A DNA stretch of 13,277 nucleotides, taken from the NCBI GenBank assembly GCA_964504455.1, contig CAZDDY010000013.1, positions 1 to 13,277 on the forward strand, given 5' to 3'. The translations under genes and the position numbers were made by a program. Source of the stretch: CAZDDY01 sp964504455 (lineage in GTDB: Bacteria; Patescibacteriota; Minisyncoccia; Phycocordibacterales; UBA9973). Positions 7,087-13,277 of the stretch are shown here, piece after piece (the stretch's first letter is position 1; each line of letters starts with the position of its first letter). A model generated the notes under the pieces. The model was not told where the DNA came from, did no database searches, and worked only from the letters and a program-made list of their open reading frames with translations.

Positions 7087-7386
7087 ATGTTTAAAAAGTT
7101 TTTAATGAAGTCAGCTCTACGCCTCAAGGGTATGCCAAAGGATCAGGCAAATGAAATAGCTGAAAAACTGTCAAATAACCCTGAAATGGCAACTGCTATT
7201 AAAGCGCTTGAGAGCAATAAGGAAGTAAAAGAGCTTTTAGAAAAAATCCAAAAAGAAATTGAAGAAAAAACCAAAACAGGCCTAGACCCAATGATGGCTC
7301 AAATGAGCGTGATGATGAAATATAAGCAAGAAGTGCAGAAACATCAGGATGCTCTTATGCCACTTATGCAATTGATGCAAAAATAA
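7087..7386 (+). CDS. Small helical Met-rich protein of unknown function, upstream of ychF
   Basis: 99 aa, not recognised. Apart from a basic N-terminus (MFKKFLMKSALRLKGM) it is predicted by eye to be nearly all helix, with a charged middle (about 40-65, KALESNKEVKELLEKIQKEIEEKTK) that could form a coiled coil. The last third is Met-rich: eight Met within residues 69-97 (LDPMMAQMSVMMKYKQ and ALMPLMQLMQ). Met-rich amphipathic helices can bind hydrophobic partners, as in SRP54 and some chaperones, but no homology to those is claimed. The stop codon is 1 nt from the ychF ATG, so the two are almost certainly co-transcribed and translationally coupled from the promoter at 7072-7080. No membrane helix or signal peptide is evident. 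Confidence 0.7.
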   Translation: MFKKFLMKSALRLKGMPKDQANEIAEKLSNNPEMATAIKALESNKEVKELLEKIQKEIEEKTKTGLDPMMAQMSVMMKYKQEVQKHQDALMPLMQLMQK

Positions 7387-7387
7387 T

Positions 7388-8497
7388 ATGAAGTTAAGTA
7401 TTGGTATTGTCGGTCTTCCAAACGTAGGCAAATCTACACTTTTTAATGCGCTAACAAAGAAAGGTGTCCCTGCAGAAAATTATCCATTTTGTACTATCGA
7501 TCCATCGGTTGGTATTGTGCCGGTGCCAGATGACCGACTAGGAAAATTATCAGAGTTTTCAAAATCTGAAAAAACTATTCCAGCAGTTATTGAATTCGTT
7601 GATATCGCCGGACTTGTCGAGGGTGCATCAAAAGGGGAAGGGCTAGGAAATCAATTCCTTTCTCATATTCGAGAGGTTGATGCAATTCTTCACCTAGTAA
7701 GAATATTTCCAATAAAAAGCTCTGGAGTGGAAATTAACCATGTGTATGGTACCGTTGATCCGCTTCGAGATATTAGTGTTATAAATTTAGAGCTTATTCT
7801 TGCTGATTTTGAAACAGTCACCAAACGCAAAAACAATATACAGAAAGACGTAAAAAAAGGTGACAAAGAAGCATTGGTAGAAGAAGGTGCTCTTATAAAA
7901 ATTATTACTGCGCTTGAAGAAGGGAAGCTTGCACAACATACCAAACTTGATGAAAAAGAAAACGAAAAAATAAAACAGTTGGGACTTCTCACGATGAAGC
8001 CAATGATTTTTGGTTTTAATAAACGGGCAGGTGCACATAATTTAGATGTTGATGATCCAGAAAAATTTCAAGAGGTTCTACTTGTAACAAAAGAGCTCGG
8101 AGCCCAGTACGTGCTTTTAGACGCGAAAATAGAAGACGAACTTAAAGAGTTTCAAGGGGAAGAAAAAGAGATATTTAGAAAAGAGCTTGGGGGAGAGACA
8201 GATGGAATTAATGACCTTATTGTTTCTGGCTATAAACTTCTTAATCTTGAAACATATTTTACGACAGGATCTGATGAAACACGTGCATGGACTATAGAAA
8301 AAGGAAGCACCGCACCAATTGCAGGTACTGCAATCCATACAGATTTTAAAGATAAATTTATTCGAGCGGAAGTGGTGTTTTGGAGTGATTTACTTGAAGC
8401 GGGAAGTTACGCGGAGGCTCGAGCAAAAGGAAAAGTTCGTACCGAAGGAAAAGAGTACGTTGTAAAAGACGGTGATGTAATTGAATTTAAAATCTAA
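7388..8497 (+). CDS. ychF: Obg-family P-loop ATPase YchF
   Basis: 369 aa, full length for the universally conserved YchF/OLA1 family, which binds the ribosome and hydrolyses ATP rather than GTP. The G1 P-loop GLPNVGKST is at 9-17, switch and G2 segment NYPFCTIDP at 31-39, and G3 DIAGLVEGASKGEGLGNQFL at 72-91. A coiled-coil insertion spans about 130-200, and a TGS domain runs from about 283 to the end (TYFTTGSDETRAWTIEKGSTA, YVVKDGDVIEFKI). The nucleotide-specificity G4 site, normally NxxE in YchF, reads N211-K-R-A214 in the expected position after LTMKP, so the usual Glu is missing. The ATG lies 1 nt after the upstream small gene, with no independent promoter. A strong terminator follows 10 nt after the stop. 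Confidence 0.96.
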   Translation: MKLSIGIVGLPNVGKSTLFNALTKKGVPAENYPFCTIDPSVGIVPVPDDRLGKLSEFSKSEKTIPAVIEFVDIAGLVEGASKGEGLGNQFLSHIREVDAILHLVRIFPIKSSGVEINHVYGTVDPLRDISVINLELILADFETVTKRKNNIQKDVKKGDKEALVEEGALIKIITALEEGKLAQHTKLDEKENEKIKQLGLLTMKPMIFGFNKRAGAHNLDVDDPEKFQEVLLVTKELGAQYVLLDAKIEDELKEFQGEEKEIFRKELGGETDGINDLIVSGYKLLNLETYFTTGSDETRAWTIEKGSTAPIAGTAIHTDFKDKFIRAEVVFWSDLLEAGSYAEARAKGKVRTEGKEYVVKDGDVIEFKI

Positions 8498-8506
8498 ATA
8501 AAAAAG

Positions 8507-8531
8507 ACCCGGATCTTGCTCCGGGTTTTTT
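8507..8531 (+). terminator. Bidirectional intrinsic terminator between ychF and the sigma factor gene
   Basis: ACCCGGA, loop TCTTGC, TCCGGGT: a perfect 7-bp GC-rich stem followed by TTTTTT on the + strand. On the - strand the same stem is followed by CTTTTTTATTT, so it can also end the convergent sigma gene whose stop is at 8544. Confidence 0.93.
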
Positions 8532-8543
8532 GTACGTTTTTAT

Positions 8544-9416
8544 TTATATGTAGGGTCTTAAGAATTGAGAATATTTTTGTTGTTTTAGCTTCTGCAAGGC
8601 TTTGTCTTTAATCTGCCTGACTCTTTCGCGGGTCAGGTAAAATTTTGCTCCAATATCTTCCAGGCTCATCGGGTGTTCAATACCAATCCCAAAGAAATAC
8701 AACAGTACCTCTCTTTGCCTATCTGTGAGCATATGTAGACACCTATCAATTTCCGATTTCAATGATTCATCATGCTCAACCAGCTGATTAGGTTTTTCGG
8801 TATTTGGGTCTTCAAGTATATCAAGAAGAGTTGTCTCTTCGTGATTTGCGTCCAAGGAATTATCCAAACTACTGTGCCTGACATTTATGCCAAGCGTACT
8901 TTCAACTTCATCAATATCTATTTTAAGCAACTCAGCGATTTCTTCAGAAGTAGGTTCTCTTTCGTATTTTTGCTCTAATTCATTATATGCTTTTTGAATA
9001 CGATTGCTGAGCCCTACTTTGTTAAGTGGTAGGCGAACCATACGAGACTGTTCCGCAAGTGCTTGCAATATGCTTTGCCTGATCCACCACACGGCGTAAG
9101 AAATAAATTTAAACCCTCTTGTTTCGTCAAACCGTTGTGCGGCTTTGATGAGCCCAAGATTGCCCTCGTTTATCAAATCCGAAAGAGATAACCCTTGGTT
9201 TTGATATTGCTTAGCAACAGAAACTACAAACCGCAAGTTTGCATTTACAAGTTTATGTAAGGCTACTTTGTCTCCCTTTTTGATACGGAAGGCAAGACGA
9301 ACTTCTTCTTCTGGAGTTATTAGCTCTTGTTTGGCCATTTCCTGTAGGTATGTTTCCAAAGATGCTTCGTCACGATTTGTGACACTCTTTGAAATCTTCA
9401 GTTGTCTCATACTCAT
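8544..9416 (-). CDS. rpoD: Primary-type RNA polymerase sigma-70 factor, Bacteroidetes-like
   Basis: 290 aa, with regions 1.2, 2, 3 and 4 but no region 1.1. Region 1.2 starts at LETYLQEMAKQELITPEEE (20-38). Region 2 (51-121) includes ANLRFVVSVAKQYQNQG, LSDLINEGNLGLIKAAQRFD, and the -10-reading FKFISYAVWWIRQSILQALA. Region 3 covers about 130-208. Region 4 (222-279) ends with the -35-binding helix LTRERVRQIKDKALQKLK. The opening MRQLKISKSVTNR, the LAEQSRMVRLPLNKVG stretch and the total length closely resemble the primary sigma factor of Bacteroidetes as I remember it, rather than the longer RpoD with region 1.1 typical of most other bacteria. Homologues start at the third residue, so the ATG at 9410 is an alternative start. 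The gene is monocistronic with its own promoter and shares the terminator at 8507. Whether it is the main sigma factor here or an additional one is unknown. Confidence 0.9.
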   Translation of the reverse strand: MSMRQLKISKSVTNRDEASLETYLQEMAKQELITPEEEVRLAFRIKKGDKVALHKLVNANLRFVVSVAKQYQNQGLSLSDLINEGNLGLIKAAQRFDETRGFKFISYAVWWIRQSILQALAEQSRMVRLPLNKVGLSNRIQKAYNELEQKYEREPTSEEIAELLKIDIDEVESTLGINVRHSSLDNSLDANHEETTLLDILEDPNTEKPNQLVEHDESLKSEIDRCLHMLTDRQREVLLYFFGIGIEHPMSLEDIGAKFYLTRERVRQIKDKALQKLKQQKYSQFLRPYI

Positions 9417-9441
9417 AGGTAAAGTTTTTAAGTTCTCTGAA

Positions 9442-9471
9442 ATAATAGCTTTTTAGAAGAGGTGCTGTAAA
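9442..9471 (-). promoter_or_regulatory. Sigma-70-type promoter of the sigma factor gene
   Basis: Read on the - strand: TTTACA (9471-9466), an 18-nt spacer, then TATTAT (9447-9442). The predicted transcript has a leader of about 20 nt before the ATG at 9416, with no Shine-Dalgarno sequence. Unlike the four leaderless promoters, it has a -35 and lacks TGn before the -10. Confidence 0.55.
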
Positions 9472-9481
9472 GGTATATCTA

Positions 9482-9492
9482 TGGTATATACT
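9482..9492 (+). promoter_or_regulatory. Extended -10 promoter (TGGTATATACT), leaderless
   Basis: TGG plus TATATA ends 6 nt before the ATG at 9497; an overlapping TATACT ends 4 nt before it. The same 11-mer TGGTATATACT forms the -10 region of the 23S rRNA promoter. The divergent sigma-gene promoter lies immediately upstream in the 80-bp intergenic space. Confidence 0.7.
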
Positions 9493-9496
9493 TTGT

Positions 9497-10237
9497 ATGG
9501 AACTTACACTTATCTCGCTTAATATTCAGCAAGATTTACATCACCATCTAGCTATTCCTTTTTTACAATCCAAAAAACCGGACATAGTATGTCTTCAAGA
9601 AGTATTTAAAGAAGACCTCCATTTATATGAAGAAGCTCTTGGAATGAAAAGTTTTTATAAACCAGAGTGCTTTATTGAATCCTTAGTAACTGGAGACGGC
9701 AAGGATAAACTTTTTGGTGTTGCAATACTTACTAACAAAGAGGCAGTTTTTGATTTTTCATACATCGTTGGTGACGAAGCACACATTCCAGTCTTTGATT
9801 TTAAAAACTCATTAACAGAGCGTAATATCATCAATACTGTCTTAATTTGGGTAGATATACAAAATAGCAATGGAAAAAGCATGCGAGTGGCAACAACACA
9901 TTTCACATGGACGCCTGATGGTAGTTCCACTAAATATCAACTAGAAGACATGCAAAAACTTATTAATGTTTTAGATACCAAACTTGGACATTTTATCTTA
10001 ACCGGCGATCTGAATGCACCACGTGGCTCGGAATCTTTTTCTAAACTTGCTGAAAAGTATATTGATAATATTCCTGAAAAATATGATTCCAGTCTCGATC
10101 CAAACTTGCATCGCGTAAGAGGACTAAAGCATATGGTTGATGGGTTATTTTCGACAAAGGAGTATACAATTTCAAATGTATCACTAGAAGAAGGAGCAAG
10201 TGACCACAAGGCTGTTATTGCAACAATTTCGCTATGA
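9497..10237 (+). CDS. Endonuclease/exonuclease/phosphatase (EEP) family hydrolase
   Basis: 246 aa metal-dependent phosphodiesterase of the DNase I/ExoIII/sphingomyelinase superfamily. The ordered active-site motifs are all present: N9 in SLNIQ, E35 in VCLQEVF (the metal ligand), H135 in VATTHF, D171 and N173 in LTGDLNAPRGS, D215 in HMVDGLF, and the terminal D236-H237 in GASDHKAV. The substrate (DNA, RNA, lipid or nucleotide phosphates) cannot be read from these motifs. There is no signal peptide or membrane segment, so it is probably cytoplasmic. The start ATG lies 6 nt after an extended -10 promoter. The last 4 nt (ATGA) overlap the tsaC start, so the pair is translationally coupled, although no direct functional link is known. 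Confidence 0.88.
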   Translation: MELTLISLNIQQDLHHHLAIPFLQSKKPDIVCLQEVFKEDLHLYEEALGMKSFYKPECFIESLVTGDGKDKLFGVAILTNKEAVFDFSYIVGDEAHIPVFDFKNSLTERNIINTVLIWVDIQNSNGKSMRVATTHFTWTPDGSSTKYQLEDMQKLINVLDTKLGHFILTGDLNAPRGSESFSKLAEKYIDNIPEKYDSSLDPNLHRVRGLKHMVDGLFSTKEYTISNVSLEEGASDHKAVIATISL

Positions 10238-10791
10238 AGATAAAAGACGAAATTTTTATATATCCAACTGACACCTTGTATGGGTTATGTGCTTCTGCTT
10301 TTTCAAAAAAAGCAGTGGAGAGAATTTATACAATAAAAGGAAGAGATGAAAACAAGCCATTTATTATTCTTATAGCATCACTTAATGATCTTAAAAAATT
10401 TCACATTGTTCTAAGCAAGGAACAAAAAATCTTTTTACAGAAAGTATGGCCAGGAAAAGTGAGTGTTATTTTGCCAGTACCACAGAAAAAATTCGAGTAT
10501 CTTCATCGTGGCAAAAAATCTTTAGCATTTCGTCTGCCTAAAAAGAAGCTACTTTTAGATCTGATTCAAAATGTTGGTCCACTCGTTGCACCATCAGCAA
10601 ATCCTCAAGGGGGAAAGCCTGCAGAGACTATTAAAGAGGCAAAAAAGTACTTTGGTGGAAATGTTGATTTCTATATCTCTGGTGGAAAATTACAGAGCAA
10701 ACCTTCTACAATTATTTCACTTGTTACAAAAGAGCCGAAGATTCTCAGGGAGGGCAGTATGCAAGTAAGATTTGACAAGTTGAAGATATAG
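10234..10791 (+). CDS. tsaC: L-threonylcarbamoyladenylate synthase (TsaC/YrdC)
   Basis: Makes threonylcarbamoyl-AMP from threonine, bicarbonate and ATP, the first step of the N6-threonylcarbamoyladenosine (t6A) modification at position 37 of ANN-decoding tRNAs. The 185-aa length fits the single-domain TsaC/YrdC form rather than the longer Sua5. Signatures: YPTDTLYGLCASAF (10-23), YTIKGRDENKPF (32-43) with the KxR and K residues that bind nucleotide, WPGKVSVILPV (72-82), the LAFRLP strand (97-102), VAPSANPQGGKP (118-129), and SKPSTII (155-161). It overlaps the upstream EEP gene by 4 nt and needs no promoter of its own. The partner genes tsaB, tsaD and tsaE are not in this window. Confidence 0.93.
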   Translation: MKIKDEIFIYPTDTLYGLCASAFSKKAVERIYTIKGRDENKPFIILIASLNDLKKFHIVLSKEQKIFLQKVWPGKVSVILPVPQKKFEYLHRGKKSLAFRLPKKKLLLDLIQNVGPLVAPSANPQGGKPAETIKEAKKYFGGNVDFYISGGKLQSKPSTIISLVTKEPKILREGSMQVRFDKLKI

Positions 10792-10838
10792 AGGTATTTT
10801 TTTATTGATATATCTTTAAAACAAAATCAATTTTTATT

Positions 10839-11201
10839 ATGTTTGAGGTCCCGCCGCTCGTAAACATACTGAGCGAATTTACAGAAAACTACAGAAGCCG
10901 TGGAGAAATGGATCCCACTGTGGCGATTGTATATCGCCGGCAAAAAAAAGAGATCTTTGACGAAGATTTGCTGAGACCAGTGTACAATCTCTGGTACAAC
11001 AAACTTCGAACGAGACTCTCGGGTGAAATAACCGATGGTTTACATGAGAGCCAGCACGTAACCCAGATGCTCTCTGCAGCACTAACCTTTATTAAAAATA
11101 ATAAACTCTATGCTTCTTCAATCGAAGAAGCAATCACTCAATTGATTCTTGAGATAGATACATATTATAAAAAATCTTTTTTCCTCACCGTTGCTGCATA
11201 A
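10839..11201 (+). CDS. Hypothetical 120-aa protein
   Basis: Not recognised. It appears soluble and mostly helical, with no signal peptide, membrane helix or cysteine. Composition is balanced and protein-like: an N-terminal segment (VPPLVNILSEFTENYRSRG), a basic stretch around IVYRRQKKEIFDEDLLRPVYNLWYNKLRTRL (30-60), then a helical region with a possible SLEEAI-like pattern (SSIEEAITQLILEIDTYYKK, 93-112). A possible extended -10 (TGATATATC, 10806-10814) would give a leader of about 18 nt with no Shine-Dalgarno sequence. It is separated from tsaC by 47 nt and followed by a good intrinsic terminator, which supports it as a real short transcription unit. It may be a CPR-restricted protein. Confidence 0.6.
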   Translation: MFEVPPLVNILSEFTENYRSRGEMDPTVAIVYRRQKKEIFDEDLLRPVYNLWYNKLRTRLSGEITDGLHESQHVTQMLSAALTFIKNNKLYASSIEEAITQLILEIDTYYKKSFFLTVAA

Positions 11202-11222
11202 ATTATCGTCATTCATGAATAT

Positions 11223-11262
11223 AAAAGTCCGACCCATGTTTTGGTGTCGGATTTATTTTTTT
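11223..11262 (+). terminator. Intrinsic terminator after the 120-aa gene
   Basis: AGTCCGACCCA, a short loop, then TGGTGTCGGATT: a stem of roughly nine pairs (one bulged T), followed by TATTTTTTT. It lies about 20 nt after the stop at 11201. The rest of the 130-nt spacer up to 11331 shows nothing else clear besides the ribosome binding site of the next gene. Confidence 0.82.
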
Positions 11263-11320
11263 ATTCATAGTGTGGTACAACAAGTAACGAACTTAGATTG
11301 GCAGTAATTTAAAAACAAAA

Positions 11321-11325
11321 AAGGA
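11321..11325 (+). promoter_or_regulatory. Shine-Dalgarno site AAGGA of the 179-aa gene
   Basis: AAGGA sits 6 nt before the ATG at 11332. It is the only convincing ribosome binding site in the window, in contrast to the leaderless or SD-less starts of the other genes, and it fixes this start. Confidence 0.75.
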
Positions 11326-11331
11326 TTTATT

Positions 11332-11871
11332 ATGAAAATCAAAACCCATGAGAAATTGTCTCAAAAACTTCGGGTCCCTGGCGGTCTCGGAGAAAGTATT
11401 TTTAAATCAAATATCTTTGGTTACCAATCACACGAATTTTCAGTGTTGAGATCGGAAAAAATTGAGAAGATTCCACCAAAGGATCTTTTCATTCAAGGAG
11501 TAGAGGAAATTCCACCTACCTTCGATCAAATATTTCAGCACCTACGAGAGGAAGAGCGTATGGTTTATCCTTGCGTCACAGAACAATATGTTCCTATGGT
11601 TGTTCGATTGTGGAATAGCCCTTGTGAAAAATCCAGAGCCACACTTTTGTGTTTCTCAAGATTTATAAATTCGCTGGGTAAGCCCGATATCAGAGGTCTT
11701 CGGATTACATTTCCAAAAAAGGAAAAACCAAGTGTTTTTTTGTACGAATTTACAGAAAAGACAAATTGGATTCATACAGACACTACGTTCCTCCTTCTTC
11801 CTGAGCCTATTGAAATCACTACCTCAAAAGGGTATCAAAAAGAACTGAAAAAAATGGTAAAAAACGCTTAA
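11332..11871 (+). CDS. Hypothetical 179-aa protein
   Basis: Not recognised. The start is firm because of the AAGGA site 6 nt upstream. No signal peptide or membrane helix is visible. The sequence looks globular and mixed alpha/beta: a basic N-terminus (MKIKTHEKLSQKLRVPGG), a central helical part (FDQIFQHLREEERMVYP, 64-80), then alternating strands (GLRITFPK, PSVFLYEFTEKTNWIHTD, TFLLLPEPIEITTS). Cysteines at 81, 98 and 107 are not in a recognisable metal-binding spacing. The gene is bracketed by terminators on both sides, so it is a single-gene unit directly upstream of the 23S rRNA promoter; no functional link is implied. Confidence 0.62.
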   Translation: MKIKTHEKLSQKLRVPGGLGESIFKSNIFGYQSHEFSVLRSEKIEKIPPKDLFIQGVEEIPPTFDQIFQHLREEERMVYPCVTEQYVPMVVRLWNSPCEKSRATLLCFSRFINSLGKPDIRGLRITFPKKEKPSVFLYEFTEKTNWIHTDTTFLLLPEPIEITTSKGYQKELKKMVKNA

Positions 11872-11888
11872 AAGAACTAAAAAATATA

Positions 11889-11921
11889 AGCCCTTGCATG
11901 CAAATATGCAGGGGCTTTTTT
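11889..11921 (+). terminator. Strong intrinsic terminator after the 179-aa gene
   Basis: AGCCCTTGCAT, loop GCAAAT, ATGCAGGGGCT: an 11-bp stem with one T-G wobble, followed by TTTTTT. It insulates the protein gene from the rRNA promoter that follows 27 nt later. Confidence 0.93.
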
Positions 11922-11947
11922 GTATAAGGATAAGACACAGATAAGCC

Positions 11948-11976
11948 TTGACTTCTTCATCTCCTTGGTATATACT
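11948..11976 (+). promoter_or_regulatory. Consensus promoter of the 23S rRNA transcript
   Basis: TTGACT, a 17-nt spacer, then TATACT, with a TGG extended element overlapping the -10 (TGGTATATACT). It is the strongest promoter in the window and the only good one before the rRNA. The expected transcript start is near 11983, leaving a leader of about 240 nt. Confidence 0.85.
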
Positions 11977-12015
11977 TGCCCCATCAGATGTTAGCAGTAA
12001 ACAAAAAACAATTTT

Positions 12016-12070
12016 TGAGGCAACGGTAAAGACGTTTTGTGTCTTACGTACCGCCTCACGGCGGTTTTTT
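12016..12070 (+). promoter_or_regulatory. Attenuator-like leader: long hairpin competing with a terminator
   Basis: A bulged hairpin of about 15 bp can form: TGAGGC (12016-12021) with GCCTCA (12053-12058), then ACG/CGT, TAA/TTA and GAC/GTC around a 7-nt loop. Its 3' arm contains the 5' arm of a second structure, ACCGCC-TCAC-GGCGGT (12050-12065), followed by TTTTTT, a perfect 6-bp intrinsic terminator. The two cannot form fully together. This is the layout of a transcription attenuator, placed between the rRNA promoter and the 23S gene. Alternatively 11983-12070 is an independent small RNA ending at its own terminator. No protein-coding leader peptide was seen. Confidence 0.6.
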
Positions 12071-12097
12071 GTTGAAAGAGAAGTGTCCGAGCGAGCG

Positions 12098-12115
12098 GTT
12101 CACTGAAAACTAAAT
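12098..12115 (+). promoter_or_regulatory. boxA-like element before 23S rRNA
   Basis: GTTCACTGAAAACTAAAT closely resembles the segment GTTCTTTGAAAACTAGAT that precedes 23S rRNA in Bacillus-type spacers and contains the boxA antitermination site. It lies after the terminator-like hairpin and about 110-125 nt before the mature rRNA. Confidence 0.45.
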
Positions 12116-12199
12116 GCTACGGCAAACACACAGCTTGGGAAGTGGTTCCCGAGTTGACCAAGTTTTACGAGGTCTTTTCGTCGTTGTGTTGCACGTAGT
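12116..12199 (+). other. Structured pre-23S leader RNA
   Basis: A closing stem of 13 bp can form between 12117-12130 and 12185-12198 (CTACG/CGTAG, GCAA/TTGC, CACA/TGTG, with single bulged A residues). It encloses a perfect 8-bp hairpin, CTTGGGAA-GTGG-TTCCCGAG (12134-12153), and a weaker GACC/GGTC helix (12156-12174). The spacing is not that of a tRNA. It is probably part of pre-rRNA folding or processing. Confidence 0.5.
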
Positions 12200-12223
12200 G
12201 GAAAATGTGATTTCTAGCTTTCC

Positions 12224-13277
<1,054 letters not shown>

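Noticed and set aside
9487..9495. Bacteroidetes-type -7 promoter motif (TATACTTTG) before the EEP gene
   Set aside because: The motif TAnnTTTG has two bases between TA and TTTG; here there are three. The classical extended -10 reading fits with the same spacing as the other promoters.
10785..10817. Hairpin AAGATAT...ATATCTT after tsaC as a terminator
   Set aside because: The stem is only AT pairs with a loop of about 19 nt and no T-run after the stem.
12080..12200. Possible tRNA (Ser/Leu-like GTGTCCGAGCGAGCGG) in the 23S leader
   Set aside because: No anticodon arm with proper spacing, no GGTTCGAATCC-type T-loop and no acceptor stem; the stretch folds better as a 13-bp stem enclosing hairpins.

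Overview
The window looks like an AT-rich chromosomal segment of a Candidate Phyla Radiation bacterium (Patescibacteria), most likely Parcubacteria-like. The pointers are a conjugation-type ATPase tail with a CPR-style YCxxC zinc-ribbon remnant followed by a lamin-tail-domain membrane protein, an ECF sigma factor paired with a DUF5667 membrane protein, short compact genes, leaderless-looking promoters, and a 23S rRNA with no 16S gene in front of it. The assignment is inference from gene families; no taxonomic search was possible. No transposase, phage gene, tRNA or CRISPR array was seen.

Layout. (1) Positions 1-2842, + strand: the 3' part of a VirD4/TraG/HerA-like ATPase gene, then 3 nt later a secreted or membrane-anchored lamin-tail-domain protein. 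A run of 100 N interrupts the second gene. The N run is flanked by two identical 55-bp copies, so it is almost certainly a scaffolding artefact; collapsing it restores a continuous 467-aa protein ending at 2842. (2) 2839-4345, - strand: an ECF sigma factor gene overlapping a DUF5667 membrane protein gene, a probable sigma/anti-sigma pair. (3) 4465-5646, +: an NDH-2-like FAD/NAD(P)H oxidoreductase. (4) 5649-6230, -: a family 4 uracil-DNA glycosylase lacking two of the four usual Fe-S cysteines. (5) 6319-6996, -: an unknown secreted, beta-strand-rich protein with its own terminator. (6) 7087-8497, +: a small helical Met-rich protein coupled to the P-loop ATPase YchF, ending in a bidirectional terminator. 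(7) 8544-9416, -: a primary-type sigma factor whose sequence and length are strikingly Bacteroidetes-like. (8) 9497-10791, +: an endonuclease/exonuclease/phosphatase-family protein overlapping tsaC (threonylcarbamoyl-AMP synthase for tRNA t6A). (9) 10839-11871, +: two unrecognised genes, each followed by an intrinsic terminator. (10) 11948-13277, +: a consensus promoter, a leader with competing hairpin and terminator structures and a boxA-like element, and the first third of 23S rRNA, running off the window.

Four genes (4465, 6230, 7087, 9497) have an extended -10 element (TGn plus a TATA-type hexamer) only 6-7 nt before the start codon, so their mRNAs should be leaderless. Only one gene (11332) has a clear Shine-Dalgarno sequence. 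The points most worth a second look are the Bacteroidetes-type sigma factor, the 23S leader with its attenuator-like structure, the leaderless promoter grammar, the glycosylase with missing Fe-S ligands, and the assembly artefact that breaks a gene.
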